Source of the DNA: Burkholderia sp. WP9
GTDB taxonomy: Bacteria; Pseudomonadota; Gammaproteobacteria; Burkholderiales; Burkholderiaceae
Assembly (NCBI RefSeq): GCF_900104795.1
Contig: NZ_FNTG01000003.1
Coordinates: 62,001-126,000, forward strand
Reading direction: 5' to 3'
DNA length: 64,000 nucleotides
This document shows, piece after piece, positions 1-9,157 of this stretch (position 1 is its first letter; each line of letters opens with the position of its first letter). The notes below the pieces were generated by a model, which saw only the letters and a program-made list of their open reading frames with translations, did not search any database and was not told the origin of the DNA. The translations under genes and the position numbers were made by a program.

Positions 1-405
1 ATTACCTCTTCATCCGACCTTGATGGAGGCATTAGTCATGCAGGCTGTCAAAAACCTTGAGGTAATCACCCTGCTCATCTGGAATTTCTGCGGTTAACGT
101 GCTCCTGGCCGGATCGGGCGTGTTCTGTCTATTTGAGATAGGCGGTGAAACACGCATGTCGCTGAGTTGCGCGACAACTGGCTGCCTGGCGCGCGCAGCG
201 GTCTGCAGATGCAGGCGGGGAAGCCTGGATCGAGATCCGGCATTGCGAAATGCCGGCACGCTGCAGCCGAGTCCGAGTCGTCCAGACGCCGTTGCCGCAG
301 TACCTGCACCTCGGCCAGAAAGTCCGGGCGTTGGCGAAAGAGCGACGCTTACTGGGCGCGGTATTGCGGTTCCTTTCGAAAAATATGAAAAAGGCCTGAG
401 AAAAT
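1..405. other. No supported gene
   Basis: Several short overlapping open frames exist on both strands, but none has a convincing ribosome binding site or a recognisable protein. I see no clear terminator or repeat. It may be the degraded end of an upstream element. Confidence 0.4.
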
Positions 406-705
406 ATGAAGGTTAAAAGCAAATGGGGAAGAGGTATTCACGAAGGAAAAGTCATTTCCGTGGTGGACGGCAAGAGGATCTTCATCCATCTACGCTCTGC
501 GATTGAGACGCACTCTTTGGGCAAAATAATCGCTCGTCAAAGCCAAAGTTTGCTTACCGTTGCGATCGACAGTGTACAAAAAATAGCAGATCACATCAGT
601 GAGCCACTGACTCACGCGAAACCGGACGACATCGTAGTTCTGCTTTATGCAAACGACGAAACCCGTATAGCGGCCCTCACCATACTCGGTCTGCCTGATG
701 CATAA
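406..705 (+). CDS. Hypothetical protein, 99 aa
   Basis: I do not recognise this protein. It starts with a basic segment (MKVKSKWGRGIHEGK) followed by mixed beta/alpha-like sequence, with no signal peptide, membrane segment or known motif. The start is an ATG after an A-rich stretch with only a weak purine-rich site. The frame is clean and the composition is protein-like, which is the main support. It stands alone, about 400 bp upstream of a truncated helix-turn-helix gene, so the context does not suggest a role. Confidence 0.45.
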   Translation: MKVKSKWGRGIHEGKVISVVDGKRIFIHLRSAIETHSLGKIIARQSQSLLTVAIDSVQKIADHISEPLTHAKPDDIVVLLYANDETRIAALTILGLPDA

Positions 706-1117
706 GCAGATATCGACCGTCATTCCGGTCGAGAGTGTCAACCCGACTGTCGGCCTCTCGAACGCACCTGTCGTCCGTCTCGGTTAGCCTTCGTTCCCGT
801 CTCCGGCACACAGACTGATAACAGCGCGAACGCCGGTTTGGCCGAGGACGTGCCGAAAAGAATCGGCGCACGCAGGTCCGTTAGCTATGCAACGCCGCCG
901 TTCGAATGTCAGCATGAAAACTCGTGCGAACGGTAGTAGATGGCCGACACGGTCGATGCTAATTAGACAAAGCGATCCCGATAGCCTATCTCTGGGAGAC
1001 ACATGTCGACCCGGTCCCGGCCTGTGCAACGGAAAGCTCCATCACTGCGCTTCCATTCCGCGCGTTTGCACGCTTAGAATGTCCGGGTGACATCAATAAG
1101 CGTAAGATCTCGGCCGC
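706..1117. other. Intergenic, nothing recognised
   Basis: This 412-bp gap holds only short overlapping open frames without ribosome binding sites. It probably contains the promoter of the downstream helix-turn-helix gene, but no convincing -35/-10 pair stands out. Confidence 0.35.
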
Positions 1118-1867
1118 ATGGAAAGGATTCCGCTCGCACGCCGCAGAGCGCTGGCGGCAGAACTGCTTCTGAAGGGAGTGCGTCCCACGGACATCTCCCG
1201 CAAGACCGGCTTGAGTTTCCCTACCATACGGAAATACAGGGCGCTGCTGGACAGTGAGGGCCCGAACGCGCTTGCGCAGATGAAGGAATACGGCTCGAGG
1301 TCACAGTTGAATGATGAAGCTCTGAGCTGGCTCGTCAGCGCTATCAAACATTCCCCAACGCTGCATGGTATTGCAGCGAACGCCTGGACTGTCGAGCAGG
1401 TGCGTAGCCTTATTTTGCAACGATTCGGAGTGAGCTATTCCGAATCGCACGTCGCCCATATAGTTCGAGAACGCGGACTTGCCTATCGCCTCACCTATCC
1501 GGCGGCCGACGCACACGCCCAGCGACGACAAAGGCCCGTTAACGACAGAGATGCGGCCCGAAGAAGAGTCGCCGCAGAAATGCTCCTGGCAGGCCAGAGT
1601 GCGGAGCAGGTCGCGGAAGCGCTGAATATCTGCCTAAAAACTGTCAAGGGTTATGGATCACTGGTGGACAGGAAGGGAGTTGAGGCACTGGATGAGTTGG
1701 CTACCCGCGGCCACCGTTCGACGCTTGATTCTAAAGCGCTTAGATGGTTGAAAGTTGCGCTGGAAAAAGGACCACGCGCCCACGGTTTCGAATCGGAACT
1801 GTGGAGGAATCGCGATGTGCAAGCGCTAATCAAACGTATGCGATCCATCAGTAGCGCCCTTGTGTAG
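1118..1867 (+). pseudogene. Duplicated helix-turn-helix protein, 3' end cut by IS66
   Basis: The protein has two tandem copies of a helix-turn-helix plus winged-helix-like unit, at about residues 7-115 and 145-240. Each copy has an RRxLAAEmLLxG start, a KTxxSFPTIRKY-like recognition helix and an LxWLxxAlxxGPxxHG segment. Similar domains form the N-termini of IS630-type transposases and related regulators. The natural frame ends at 1835. From 1836 it runs into the IS66 terminal repeat, so the last residues (KRMRSISSALV) are encoded by the IS. The missing 3' part is not found at the far side of the IS, which suggests an IS-mediated deletion. It was probably a DNA-binding protein; its target is unknown. 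Confidence 0.65.
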
Positions 1868-1886
1868 AAATCGCTGCACTCTGATG

Positions 1887-1910
1887 CTAGGTGTCCACGT
1901 GGACACCTAG
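1887..1910 (+). promoter_or_regulatory. Perfect palindrome upstream of IS-A tnpA
   Basis: CTAGGTGTCCAC is followed directly by its reverse complement, 13 bp before the tnpA ATG at 1924. The same GTGTCCAC/GTGGACAC motif flanks the tnpA start of IS-B. It may form an RNA hairpin or serve as an operator limiting transposase expression. Confidence 0.55.
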
Positions 1911-1923
1911 AGGATTTGCACCG

Positions 1924-2035
1924 ATGACAGAAGAAAACGACTTGCGAAGCCGTTTGGTGATTGGCCAGAAGCGCGATGGCCGACGCGAATACGATGACAA
2001 CGCGCGTGATGAACTTATCCGCCTTTGCTTGAAGC
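1924..2035 (+). pseudogene. tnpA: IS66 TnpA, 5' part (IS-A), split by IS-B
   Basis: This encodes the first 37 residues of the small IS66 accessory protein TnpA, with the conserved QKRDGRREYDDNAR segment. The frame stops at the IS-B terminal repeat at 2036. The rest continues at 7299, after the 8-bp duplication CTTGAAGC (2028-2035 and 7291-7298). Joining 1924-2035 to 7299-7690 gives an intact 167-residue TnpA, so only the insertion inactivates it. TnpA is required with TnpB and TnpC for transposition in this family, and it contains a helix-turn-helix. Confidence 0.85.
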
Positions 2036-2104
2036 GTATGCGGTCCATCAGCGACGCCCCTCAATTCAGGTGGCGGAGCGCGTGACGTGTGGTAGGAACG
2101 CGGA

Positions 2105-2305
2105 TCAGCGTAGGTTGGCCGGCAGCTTCCAGGGAAGCAGCGCGTCGTAGTCGTCGACCGTCTTTGCCAGAGGCAACCGCTGGAACAGCCAGGTGAGGTA
2201 GCGATACGGATCGATGCCGTTGGCTTTTGCTGACTCGACCAGCGAATAAAGATTCGCACTCGCATGTGCGCCAGCAACTGTATCGGCAAACAGGAAGCTT
2301 TTGCG
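2105..2305 (-). pseudogene. tnpC: IS66 TnpC, C-terminal part (IS-B)
   Basis: Read on the minus strand this gives KSFLFADTVAGA, then IDPYRYLTWLFQRLP and DALLPWKLPANLR, the normal C-terminus of an IS66 DDE transposase. The 5' part lies at 4900-6281. Removing the 2596-bp cassette with one copy of the CG core joins the parts into 527 codons including stop, the same length as the IS-A tnpC. The interruption is therefore exact, with no bases lost. Confidence 0.88.
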
Positions 2306-2316
2306 TGCGACGACAC

Positions 2317-2802
2317 ATGCCCGTTCATTCTGCCCATATCGGGCAGGACGTGGAAGTCCATTATCGTTGGCACCCGCTGTATGGCCGCCGAGTCAAGGTT
2401 CGAGACATTGAACAACGCGGTGGCGACCGCGTTGTCCATGTTGAAGCGAGTGCTGGCGTAGTCAGGATAGTAGCGGGCTGGATGCTCGATTCTGTCATGT
2501 GTGCAGGGATGGAACTCGGTGACCCGAGAGTGACCGTAGCAGCGTTGGGCGAACTGCATCAGCTACTCGTTGAGCGAGGTTTGCGTGGAAACTCACCGGA
2601 CGATTCCAACACCGTCCGGGAGAAACGCAATGGATACAAAGGTCGTTCCATCAAATCTGTCGCCAGAGACTCCTCACCAGATGAACCTGGCGTTCGACAC
2701 CGCCGAGCTTCGGGGGATGAGCGCTCCCCAGCGTACAAAGGCGACGAACTGCCTTGCCAGCCTGTTGTTGCAGGCCGCCGGCATCGTAGCAAGGGGGCAT
2801 GA
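2317..2802 (+). CDS. DUF5372-like protein of the recombinase cassette
   Basis: The core reads HPLYGRRVKVRDIEQ, then a VHVEASAGVVRIVAGWML segment and a VTVAALGELHQLLVERG helix. This resembles the DUF5372 proteins that commonly lie just upstream of large serine recombinases. The ATG at 2317 is the first one inside the cassette, 12 bp from its left end. The C-terminal third (from about residue 105) is low-complexity and overlaps the next gene in another frame, so it may be poorly constrained. The function is unknown; its position suggests a partner or regulator of the recombinase. Confidence 0.65.
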   Translation: MPVHSAHIGQDVEVHYRWHPLYGRRVKVRDIEQRGGDRVVHVEASAGVVRIVAGWMLDSVMCAGMELGDPRVTVAALGELHQLLVERGLRGNSPDDSNTVREKRNGYKGRSIKSVARDSSPDEPGVRHRRASGDERSPAYKGDELPCQPVVAGRRHRSKGA

Positions 2803-2818
2803 CGATGACGAACACTGA
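2630..2818 (+). CDS. Small cassette protein before the recombinase, 62 aa
   Basis: The chosen ATG at 2630 follows a GGGAG site at good spacing. The protein has a hydrophobic-helix end (NCLASLLLQAAGIVA) followed by an acidic-histidine tail. It overlaps the DUF5372-like gene by 173 bp and the recombinase start by 20 bp, so the three genes are probably translationally coupled. The second cassette has an equivalent middle ORF that ends in a similar LLASLVL segment. No known domain was recognised. A small recombinase cofactor, such as a directionality or assembly factor, is possible but unproven. Confidence 0.6.
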   Translation: MDTKVVPSNLSPETPHQMNLAFDTAELRGMSAPQRTKATNCLASLLLQAAGIVARGHDDDEH

Positions 2819-4898
2819 TCGTTTGCCCGCCGCGCTACTCAAACGCAAAGCGGTTGTCTATGTCCGCCAGTCGACCCAGGCGCAGGTCCAGATGAACCTT
2901 GAGAGCAAGCGTCGTCAATACGAGCTTGTTGAGGAAGCGAAGCGCCGGGGATTTCGCAACGTCGAGGTCATCGACGACGACTTGGGCCGTTCGGCGAGCG
3001 GAACGGTGGCCAGGCCGGGTTTCGAGCGACTCGTCGGGTGGCTTTGTGCCGGAGAGGTCGGAGCGGTGCTGTGTCTGGATGCTTCGCGTTTGGCGCGCAA
3101 CGGTCGAGACTGGCATCATCTGCTTGAACTATGCGGTCTCGTCGAGGCGAGGGTCATCGATCTGGACGGCGTATACGACCCGGGCCACCCGAATGACCGC
3201 CTCCTGCTTGGAATGAAAGGCAGCATCAGCGAATTCGAACTCAACGTGCTGCGTACACGTATGCACGACGCGCGCCACGCCAAGGCCCGCCGTGGTGAAC
3301 TGCGCATCAGCGTACCCATTGGTTACGTGTGGCATCGTGAGGCGGGTCTGGGATTCGATCCAGATCTTCGGCTACAGGAAGTGATACGGACGATCTTTGC
3401 ACGGTTTCGCGAACTGGGCAGCGCGCGGCAGGTTCTGTTGGCCATGCGGGCCGAACAGATCCACTTCCCGCGGCCCTCTGACGGTCGATCACTGATTACT
3501 TTCGACTGGACGCTGATTCGTTACCGCAACGTGATCGCGGTTCTCAAGAATCCGTTCTATGCCGGGGTCTACGCCTATGGTAAAAATGAGGTGCGGACGT
3601 CTGTCGTGGAAGGCCGCGCGCGCAAGAGCTATAAACACCCGAAGCCGTGTGGGGAGTGGAAAGTTATGCTCCAGGAACACCACGACGGCTACATCGGCTG
3701 GGACGAGTTCGAGCGAAACCAGAAGCAGCTCGCTGCCAACGCTTATGGCAAGGCTGGTGACGTCAAGACTGGGCGCGGTGGACGAGCTTTGCTGGCCGGC
3801 CTGCTCGCATGCGGGCGGTGCGGCAAACGTATGTCGACAGGCTATTCGGGGCGCGCGCCAGGTCATCCAGTCTATCGGTGCATGCGCCTTGAGTTACCCG
3901 CCGGAACGCCTCAATGCATTATCTTCGGCGGTTCGCGTGTAGATGCTGCACTCGCCAGAGAACTCGTCCGCGTTGTCGAGCCGTTGGCGATTGAGGCCGC
4001 TCAGCAAGCTGAACGGATGCATATGGAAACCCTCGAAGAACAGCGCCGGATCGTAGAACTGGAATTGCAGCAGGCACAATACGAAGCCACGCTCGCGGAA
4101 CGGCGCTATGCTGCCTGCGACCCCGAGAACCGTCTGATTGCAGCGCAACTGGAGAAAGTCTGGGAAACTGCCCTGCGTCGCGTGCAAACCTGCCAGATGC
4201 GTCTGGACACAATCGGCACGACGACACCGGATCCCACTGTCGTCCCTGACTTTACCGGACTTGCCGGAGATCTGAATACCGCATGGAATGCGCCTGACGT
4301 CACGATGCGCGTACGTCAACAACTCGTTCGTGCATTGATCGCCGACATCATCGCCGATGTGGATGAGGTGACGCACGAAATCATCCTGACGATTCATTGG
4401 CAAGGTGGCCAGCACTCACAGTTGCGGATCCGCAAGCCCCGGCCGGGGGAACACGAGTGCCGCACGCCTGATGAAGCGCTCGCGGTCATGCGAAGCATGG
4501 CAGCCCGGTGGTCCGATCAGGACATCGCCGCGTCGCTAAACCGGATGGGAATACGCACCGGACAGGGTAAGACATGGACAGCACACCGTGTCAGCTCCAT
4601 GCGGCGCGTGCGCGACATTCATGCCTACCGGTCGGCGGAGAAAGACGGCGAATGGTTGACGATGTCGGAGGCTGCCAGCCTGCTCGGCGTGAGCAGCCAC
4701 GTGATTCGACGCCTGATCAGGGATAAGGTTCTGCCTGCCGGCCAGGTGGTACCCGACGCCCCTTGGCAGATCCGTGCAAGTGACCTGCACACCGAAGCGG
4801 TCACAGCTGCGTTGGCCCGCAAACATCGCCCGTGTCGCGACAATACCGAAGGTCAAATCCCAATGTTTATCGAGGTTTCGGAAGGAGGTGCACAATGA
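2799..4898 (+). CDS. Large serine recombinase, cassette 1
   Basis: This 699-residue protein has the three-part large serine recombinase layout. The resolvase-type catalytic domain (about 17-165) contains the nucleophile motif YVRQST (Ser25) and the DASRLARN segment. A recombinase domain follows (about 170-290), then a zinc ribbon with CGRCGKRM and later Cys residues (about 330-385). After a coiled-coil stretch, the C-terminus adds a MerR/excisionase-like helix-turn-helix (MSEAASLLGVSSHVIRRLI, about 620-660). The ATG at 2805 is better spaced from the GGGGG site than 2799. The frame is intact, so the enzyme could be active. It probably inserted this cassette into tnpC. Confidence 0.93.
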   Translation: MTMTNTDRLPAALLKRKAVVYVRQSTQAQVQMNLESKRRQYELVEEAKRRGFRNVEVIDDDLGRSASGTVARPGFERLVGWLCAGEVGAVLCLDASRLARNGRDWHHLLELCGLVEARVIDLDGVYDPGHPNDRLLLGMKGSISEFELNVLRTRMHDARHAKARRGELRISVPIGYVWHREAGLGFDPDLRLQEVIRTIFARFRELGSARQVLLAMRAEQIHFPRPSDGRSLITFDWTLIRYRNVIAVLKNPFYAGVYAYGKNEVRTSVVEGRARKSYKHPKPCGEWKVMLQEHHDGYIGWDEFERNQKQLAANAYGKAGDVKTGRGGRALLAGLLACGRCGKRMSTGYSGRAPGHPVYRCMRLELPAGTPQCIIFGGSRVDAALARELVRVVEPLAIEAAQQAERMHMETLEEQRRIVELELQQAQYEATLAERRYAACDPENRLIAAQLEKVWETALRRVQTCQMRLDTIGTTTPDPTVVPDFTGLAGDLNTAWNAPDVTMRVRQQLVRALIADIIADVDEVTHEIILTIHWQGGQHSQLRIRKPRPGEHECRTPDEALAVMRSMAARWSDQDIAASLNRMGIRTGQGKTWTAHRVSSMRRVRDIHAYRSAEKDGEWLTMSEAASLLGVSSHVIRRLIRDKVLPAGQVVPDAPWQIRASDLHTEAVTAALARKHRPCRDNTEGQIPMFIEVSEGGAQ

Positions 4899-4899
4899 A

Positions 4900-6281
4900 C
4901 GCCCCATTACAAACGGGCGAATGGAATTTTCGCAAGGGTTGTTCGATATGGGCCAGTTGCCGTTCTCGATGTATCGGATCAGCTTGGGCCACTGCCCATG
5001 CAGATAGGTCAGGGCCTTGCCGAGTAAACTTTGCGGCACGACGCCGGGCAACTGTTCAAGCATCAGCGTTTCGATGGCATCGAGCACGCGTGCACTGTAT
5101 CGTCGTCGCAATCGCTGTCGTCGTTCAGCCGGCCACGTTTCACTGCGCGCCTCCGCCGCAAACAGCTTGCCGATCAGTTTGATGAAGCGTGTGGCGAGCA
5201 GATCGGGGGAGCGTGCCGCCTTGGGCACGTTATCTTCGGCCTTGACCAGATACCGTCTCGCATGAGCCCAGCATCCGAGGTGCACGAGTTGATACTGTTG
5301 CGCAATGCCGTTGTAGGGCTCGTATCCGTCGGTCATCAGAACCGCGCCCCTGCGGATGCCGGCGAACAGTTTGTCGGCCAGCTTCGCGCCGCGACCAGCC
5401 GTATAGGCGAAACAGCGGATGGGCGTTCCCGATCCGGTCATTTGCGACCAGAGATAGCTTTTCGTTTGCGGCTTGCGCCCTTCTTCTTTCAGGACCTGGA
5501 ACGTCGTCTCGTCGCAGTAGATCACGTCAGCATCGAGCAACGCGTCGCGCATCAGGTTGATAACGGGCTGCGTCGCGAGACCGACGCGGACCATGCTCGC
5601 GGCGAGCGTGTTCGACGAGATGTCGCCACCGAAGCGTCGCAGCAGGCCCGCCTGGCGATAGATCGGCATGCCAAACTGATACTTGCCGGAGGCGACCCAC
5701 GCGAGTGCCGATTCCGTCAGCAGTCCACGCGGGATGATGCGCAGCGGCGCTGGCGTGACCTTGATGCCAAGATCGCAGCACGGGCAGGCATACTTGACGC
5801 GCTGGTGCTGGATGACGCGAAGCTGTTCGGGGATCACGTCGAGCTGCTCGCTCGTTTCGACGCCGATCTCGACGAGTGCATGTCCGTCGTGGTTGCAGAA
5901 ACGTTCGGCTTCGGGAAGTTCGTGCCGAACGACTTCGCGCGGCAGATTGGGATCGAGCGGTTTGCGATGACCGCGTTTCTTGCGCGTATGCGCGGCGATC
6001 GTGGTTTCGGGAGTATCTTCCTGCGCGGGTGTCGCGTTCGCGCCGAGCACTTCGGCTTCGTTGAACAGACCGGGTTGCTCAGCGGATCGCGCTTCGCTCT
6101 TCGCGCCGAATAGCTCGCGACGGTAAGCACGCAGTCGTTCCTCGGCGAGATCGCGCTCCGCCGTCATGAGGCGCAGTGCACTGCGTAACTCGTCGCGCTC
6201 TTTCTGAACGGCACCATGTTCCTCACGCATCGCGAGGAGCATCCTGAGTTCGTCGGCGTCAATGGTCACGTTGATCGGCAT
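4900..6281 (-). pseudogene. tnpC: IS66 TnpC, N-terminal part (IS-B)
   Basis: This 5' part encodes a leucine-zipper-like N-terminus (about 1-70), the zinc-finger segment YACPCCDLGIKV, and the DDE-type core with YCDETTFQVL and MTDGYEPY. The frame is intact up to CENSIRPFVMGR, where the serine-recombinase cassette begins; beyond that the open frame runs on through cassette sequence. The last 65 codons are at 2105-2305. A truncated protein without the C-terminal part is unlikely to transpose. Confidence 0.9.
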
Positions 6282-6311
6282 GTCACTTAGACCGGCACGC
6301 CGATAACGTGT

Positions 6312-6668
6312 TCAACTCACGCGAGCATAATGGCGTTTCGGATGCCGCTGAAGAGCAGCAATGTCAGCACCTTCGAGAAGCCAGTGCAGCAGATTGACGG
6401 TCAACGTCACGACTTCGGTTTTGCTGTCAGGCCAGACGAAGCGATCATTGGCCTCGAGTCTCTTGAGCATGAGCCAGAAACCGTTGTCCTGCCAGCCCAG
6501 GATCTTGACGCGATCGCATCGCCGGTTGGTAAAAACGTAGAGCGAGGAATCCATCGGATTCAGGCGCATCGCCTGTTCGACGAGAATCGACAGACTGTTC
6601 ATTCCGTACCGGAAATCAACGGGATCGCGGTGCAGGTACACCTTCAGATTTTCGTCGAACCGGAACAC
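6312..6668 (-). CDS. tnpB: IS66 TnpB (IS-B)
   Basis: This is a 118-residue IS66 Orf2-type accessory protein, with the conserved YLHRDPVDFRYGMNSLSILV segment and the KILGWQDNGFWLMLKRLE segment. It is full length for the family (about 115 residues). It overlaps the end of tnpA by 25 bp, the usual coupled arrangement. TnpB is required for IS66 transposition, though its biochemical role is not well defined. It is nearly the same as the IS-A copy at 7666-8019. Confidence 0.93.
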   Translation of the reverse strand: MFRFDENLKVYLHRDPVDFRYGMNSLSILVEQAMRLNPMDSSLYVFTNRRCDRVKILGWQDNGFWLMLKRLEANDRFVWPDSKTEVVTLTVNLLHWLLEGADIAALQRHPKRHYARVS

Positions 6669-7207
6669 GGCATCCTCCCGAACATCTGGACCACGGTGCT
6701 CAGTTCCTCGATGCTCGCTGCACTGAGATCAAGCTCCACGCCATTCGACAGTCGCACATGCAGCGAAAGCGTGATCGGCGCAGTTGCAGTCAACACGAGT
6801 GGCAACGGCGGCACCGATGGTGTTGAGACGACCGGCACAAATGCAGAGGTAGACGGTGCGGACAGGAGGTGCTTACTTGAGCCCGCAACGTCGATCGATG
6901 CGTCATCCACGCCACGACGGAAGTCCTCGTGGGCAATTACGTCGACGGCAGATGACGGTAGATCGCGCTCGTCGGCGCGCGTTTCCTGCGATGCCAATGC
7001 GATGCCTTTCTCGCGCTCCATCAGATACTTCGTGATCCATTTGCGCAGCAGGTTAGCGTTGATCCCGTGCTCCTGTGCCAAACGGGCGACTGACGCGCCT
7101 GGTCGCAAGGCGGCCTCAATCAGTACGCGCTTGCCTCCCTCGTCATAGCGACGGCGCCCGTCGCGGCTTTGACGAACTACTTTCAACTCTGAGTCTTTGC
7201 CAGTCAT
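6644..7207 (-). CDS. tnpA: IS66 TnpA (IS-B)
   Basis: This 187-residue IS66 Orf1 protein has an N-terminal helix-turn-helix (ASVARLAQEHGINANLLRKW, about 35-54). A variable, Ser/Pro-rich middle follows, then the conserved LHVRLSNGVELDL end. The ATG at 7207 sits inside one arm of the hairpin at 7206-7240, and the AGGTGG that would serve as ribosome binding site is in the other arm. Translation may therefore be kept low. It is 20 residues longer than the restored IS-A TnpA, mainly in the linker. Confidence 0.92.
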   Translation of the reverse strand: MTGKDSELKVVRQSRDGRRRYDEGGKRVLIEAALRPGASVARLAQEHGINANLLRKWITKYLMEREKGIALASQETRADERDLPSSAVDVIAHEDFRRGVDDASIDVAGSSKHLLSAPSTSAFVPVVSTPSVPPLPLVLTATAPITLSLHVRLSNGVELDLSAASIEELSTVVQMFGRMPCSGSTKI

Positions 7208-7240
7208 AGGTGTCCACCTCCAAAATAGGTGGACACCTAT
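7206..7240 (-). promoter_or_regulatory. Hairpin over the tnpA start of IS-B
   Basis: ATAGGTGTCCACCT (7206-7219) and its exact reverse complement (7227-7240) flank a 7-base loop. On the minus-strand transcript the AGGTGG ribosome binding site lies in one arm and the tnpA ATG in the other. Such a hairpin could block translation of transcripts reading in from outside the IS. Confidence 0.6.
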
Positions 7241-7290
7241 GCTCCTCGCTCAGAGCGTCGTTGTGTAGGCGCCGAATATGGATCGCTTAC

Positions 7291-7690
7291 CTTGAAGCGA
7301 GGCGTATCGATCGCGCGGACAGCCATGGAACACGATATCAACCCGAATCTGCTGCGCACCTGGGTTACCCAATATCGACAGAGGGAAGCCGCCAAGGAGT
7401 CGGATGCTCAAGTCTCAGAGGTGTCGGACGAAGTGACGATGGACACTCCGGTGCCTACCGCGTTCACAATGTCGTCCGACGGTCATGCTGCGCCGTTTGT
7501 TGCGCTCGTCCATACGGCGACACCGCCTTCGCCAGCACCACCCTCGATGACGATGTCTCTGGCGCTCCATGTGCGTCTGTCGAATGGCGTCGAACTTGAT
7601 CTGGGCAGCTCGATTGCGACCATCGACGAGCTGACCACCGTAGTTCAGATCTTAGGGAGGTTGCCGTGTTCAGGTTTGACGAAAAGCTGA
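7291..7690 (+). pseudogene. tnpA: IS66 TnpA, 3' part (IS-A)
   Basis: After the duplicated CTTGAAGC this resumes the frame left at 2035 (GVSIARTAMEHDINPNLLRT, the helix-turn-helix) and runs to the stop at 7690. The conserved LHVRLSNGVELDL segment is present near the end. It overlaps tnpB by 25 bp. The ORF seen here alone lacks a native start, so it is inactive unless IS-B excises precisely, which IS66 elements are not known to do efficiently. Confidence 0.88.
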
Positions 7691-8019
7691 AGGTCTACCT
7701 GCATCGGGACCCTGTCGATTTCCGCTACGGTATGAACAGCCTGTCGATCCTCGTTGAGCAGTCAATGCAATTGAACCCGATGGACTCCTCTCTTTACATC
7801 TTCGGGAATCGGCGTCGTGACCGCATCAAGATTCTCTTCTGGGATGGTAGCGGTTTCTGGCTAATGATCAAACGATTGGAGACGAGCCACTTCATCTGGC
7901 CGGACAACAAGGCCGAGGTCGTGACGATGACAAGCGACGTCCTGCACGCGCTGCTCGACGGCGATGACATTACGGCGATCCGGCGACATACAAAGCAAGA
8001 ATATCTCCGCGTTAGCTGA
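7666..8019 (+). CDS. tnpB: IS66 TnpB (IS-A)
   Basis: This is a full-length 117-residue IS66 Orf2 protein. It shares YLHRDPVDFRYGMNSLSILV with the IS-B copy, followed by FWLMIKRLE and a short basic C-terminus. It starts inside the end of tnpA and precedes tnpC by 30 bp. It is intact, but its partner genes are split by IS-B and IS5, so it acts at most in trans for other IS66 copies. Confidence 0.92.
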   Translation: MFRFDEKLKVYLHRDPVDFRYGMNSLSILVEQSMQLNPMDSSLYIFGNRRRDRIKILFWDGSGFWLMIKRLETSHFIWPDNKAEVVTMTSDVLHALLDGDDITAIRRHTKQEYLRVS

Positions 8020-8049
8020 ACGTGCCCTTGGCATACTAGTCGAAGCAGT

Positions 8050-9157
8050 ATGCCGATCGAGGTCACGATCACCGCCGACGAATTGAAAGAGCTGCTCGCT
8101 GAGCGCGAGGCCGCTCGCGCACTGCGAGAAGAACAGGAAGCGCTACGTGGCGCGTTGCGGCTTGTGACAGCGGAACGCGATCTTGCCGAGGAGCGGCTTC
8201 GTGCTTACCGTCGTGAACTGTTTGGCGCGAAGAGCGAAGCGCGGGGTTCCGATCAACTGGGGCTGTTCAACGAAGCCGAAGCGCTCGGTGCGAACAGCAC
8301 GGCCGCCTTGGAAGACACTCCGGAGACGACAGTTGGTACCCATAAGCGCAAGCGGCGTGGTCATCGCAAACCGCTCGATCCGAATCTGCCGCGCGAGGTT
8401 GTGCGACATGATCTACCCGAGGCTGAGCGCTTCTGCACGAACGACGGTCACGCGCTCGTGGAAATCGGCGTAGAGATCAGCGAGCAGCTCGATGTGATTC
8501 CAGAGCAGCTTCGCGTAATCCAGTACCAGCGCGTCAAGTATGCGTGCCCATGCTGCGATCTCGGCATCAAGGTCACGCCGGCGCCCGTGCGCATCATCCC
8601 TCGCGGACTACTCACCGAATCGGCGCTTGCGTGGATTGCCACGGGCAAGTACCAGTTCGGGATGCCACTTTATCGTCAGGCTGGTTTGCTGCGGCGCTTC
8701 GGCGGCGACATCTCGTCCAACACGATCGCCGCGAGCATGGTTCGCGTCGGTCTGGCAATACAGCCCGTGATTAACCTGATGCGCGATGCACTGCTCGATG
8801 CGGAGCTGGTCTACTGCGACGAGACGACATTCCAGGTCCTGAAGGAGAAGGGGCGTAAGCCTCAGACGAAGAGCTATCTCTGGTCGCAGATGACGGATTC
8901 AGGAAATCCAATCCGCTGCTTCACCTACACGCCCGGTCGCGGTGCGCACCTGGCTGACAAGCTGTTCACGGGCATTCGTAAAGGTGCGGTCCTGATGACG
9001 GACGGTTATGAACCCTATAACGGCCTCGCCGAGCGATACCAGCTTGTTCATCTTGGATGCTGGGTTCACGCGAGACGATACTTCATCAAGGCAGAGGAAA
9101 ATGTGCCCAAAGCAGCGCGCTCGCCCGATCTGCTCGCCACCCGCTTCATCAAGTTAA
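8050..9157 (+). pseudogene. tnpC: IS66 TnpC, N-terminal part (IS-A), split by IS5
   Basis: This is the first 369 codons of the IS66 transposase: a leucine-zipper-like start, the zinc-finger segment YACPCCDLGIKV, and the DDE core with YCDETTFQVL. It closely matches the IS-B copy. The frame is intact to FIKL, where the TTAA target of an IS5-family element lies (9154-9157). Joined to 10327-10799 it gives 527 codons including stop, so the damage is only the insertion. Confidence 0.9.

Larger units (their letters stand above)
2306..4901 (+). mobile_element. Serine-recombinase cassette 1 inside IS-B tnpC
   Basis: This 2596-bp unit holds a DUF5372-like gene, a small gene and a large serine recombinase, all reading right. 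It is bounded by the dinucleotide CG at 2304-2305 and 4900-4901, and excision at that core restores the 526-residue TnpC. Large serine recombinases cut with a 2-bp overlap, so this is the signature expected for site-specific insertion by the encoded enzyme. No terminal inverted repeats are visible. The recombinase stop codon lies within a few bases of the right end. A second, diverged cassette of the same type sits in istA (13247-16565). Confidence 0.82.
2036..7290 (-). mobile_element. IS-B: IS66-family element inside IS-A tnpA
   Basis: Its ends are GTATGCGGTCCATCAG at 2036 and, reading inward from 7290, GTAAGCGATCCATATT. Both sides carry the 8-bp target duplication CTTGAAGC (2028-2035, 7291-7298), the size expected for IS66. 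tnpA, tnpB and tnpC read on the minus strand. tnpC is interrupted by a serine-recombinase cassette at 2306-4901. Without that cassette IS-B is about 2.66 kb. It is the second insertion layer, younger than IS-A. Confidence 0.92.

Noticed and set aside
1651..2559. Long minus-strand open frame of 302 codons
   Set aside because: It crosses the IS-A/IS-B border, the tnpC remnant in another frame and cassette 1. No part matches a protein; it is an artefact of GC-rich sequence.
5031..6113. Long + strand open frame of 360 codons opposite IS-B tnpC
   Set aside because: It is antisense to a well-recognised transposase gene with normal codon use, so it is a shadow frame.
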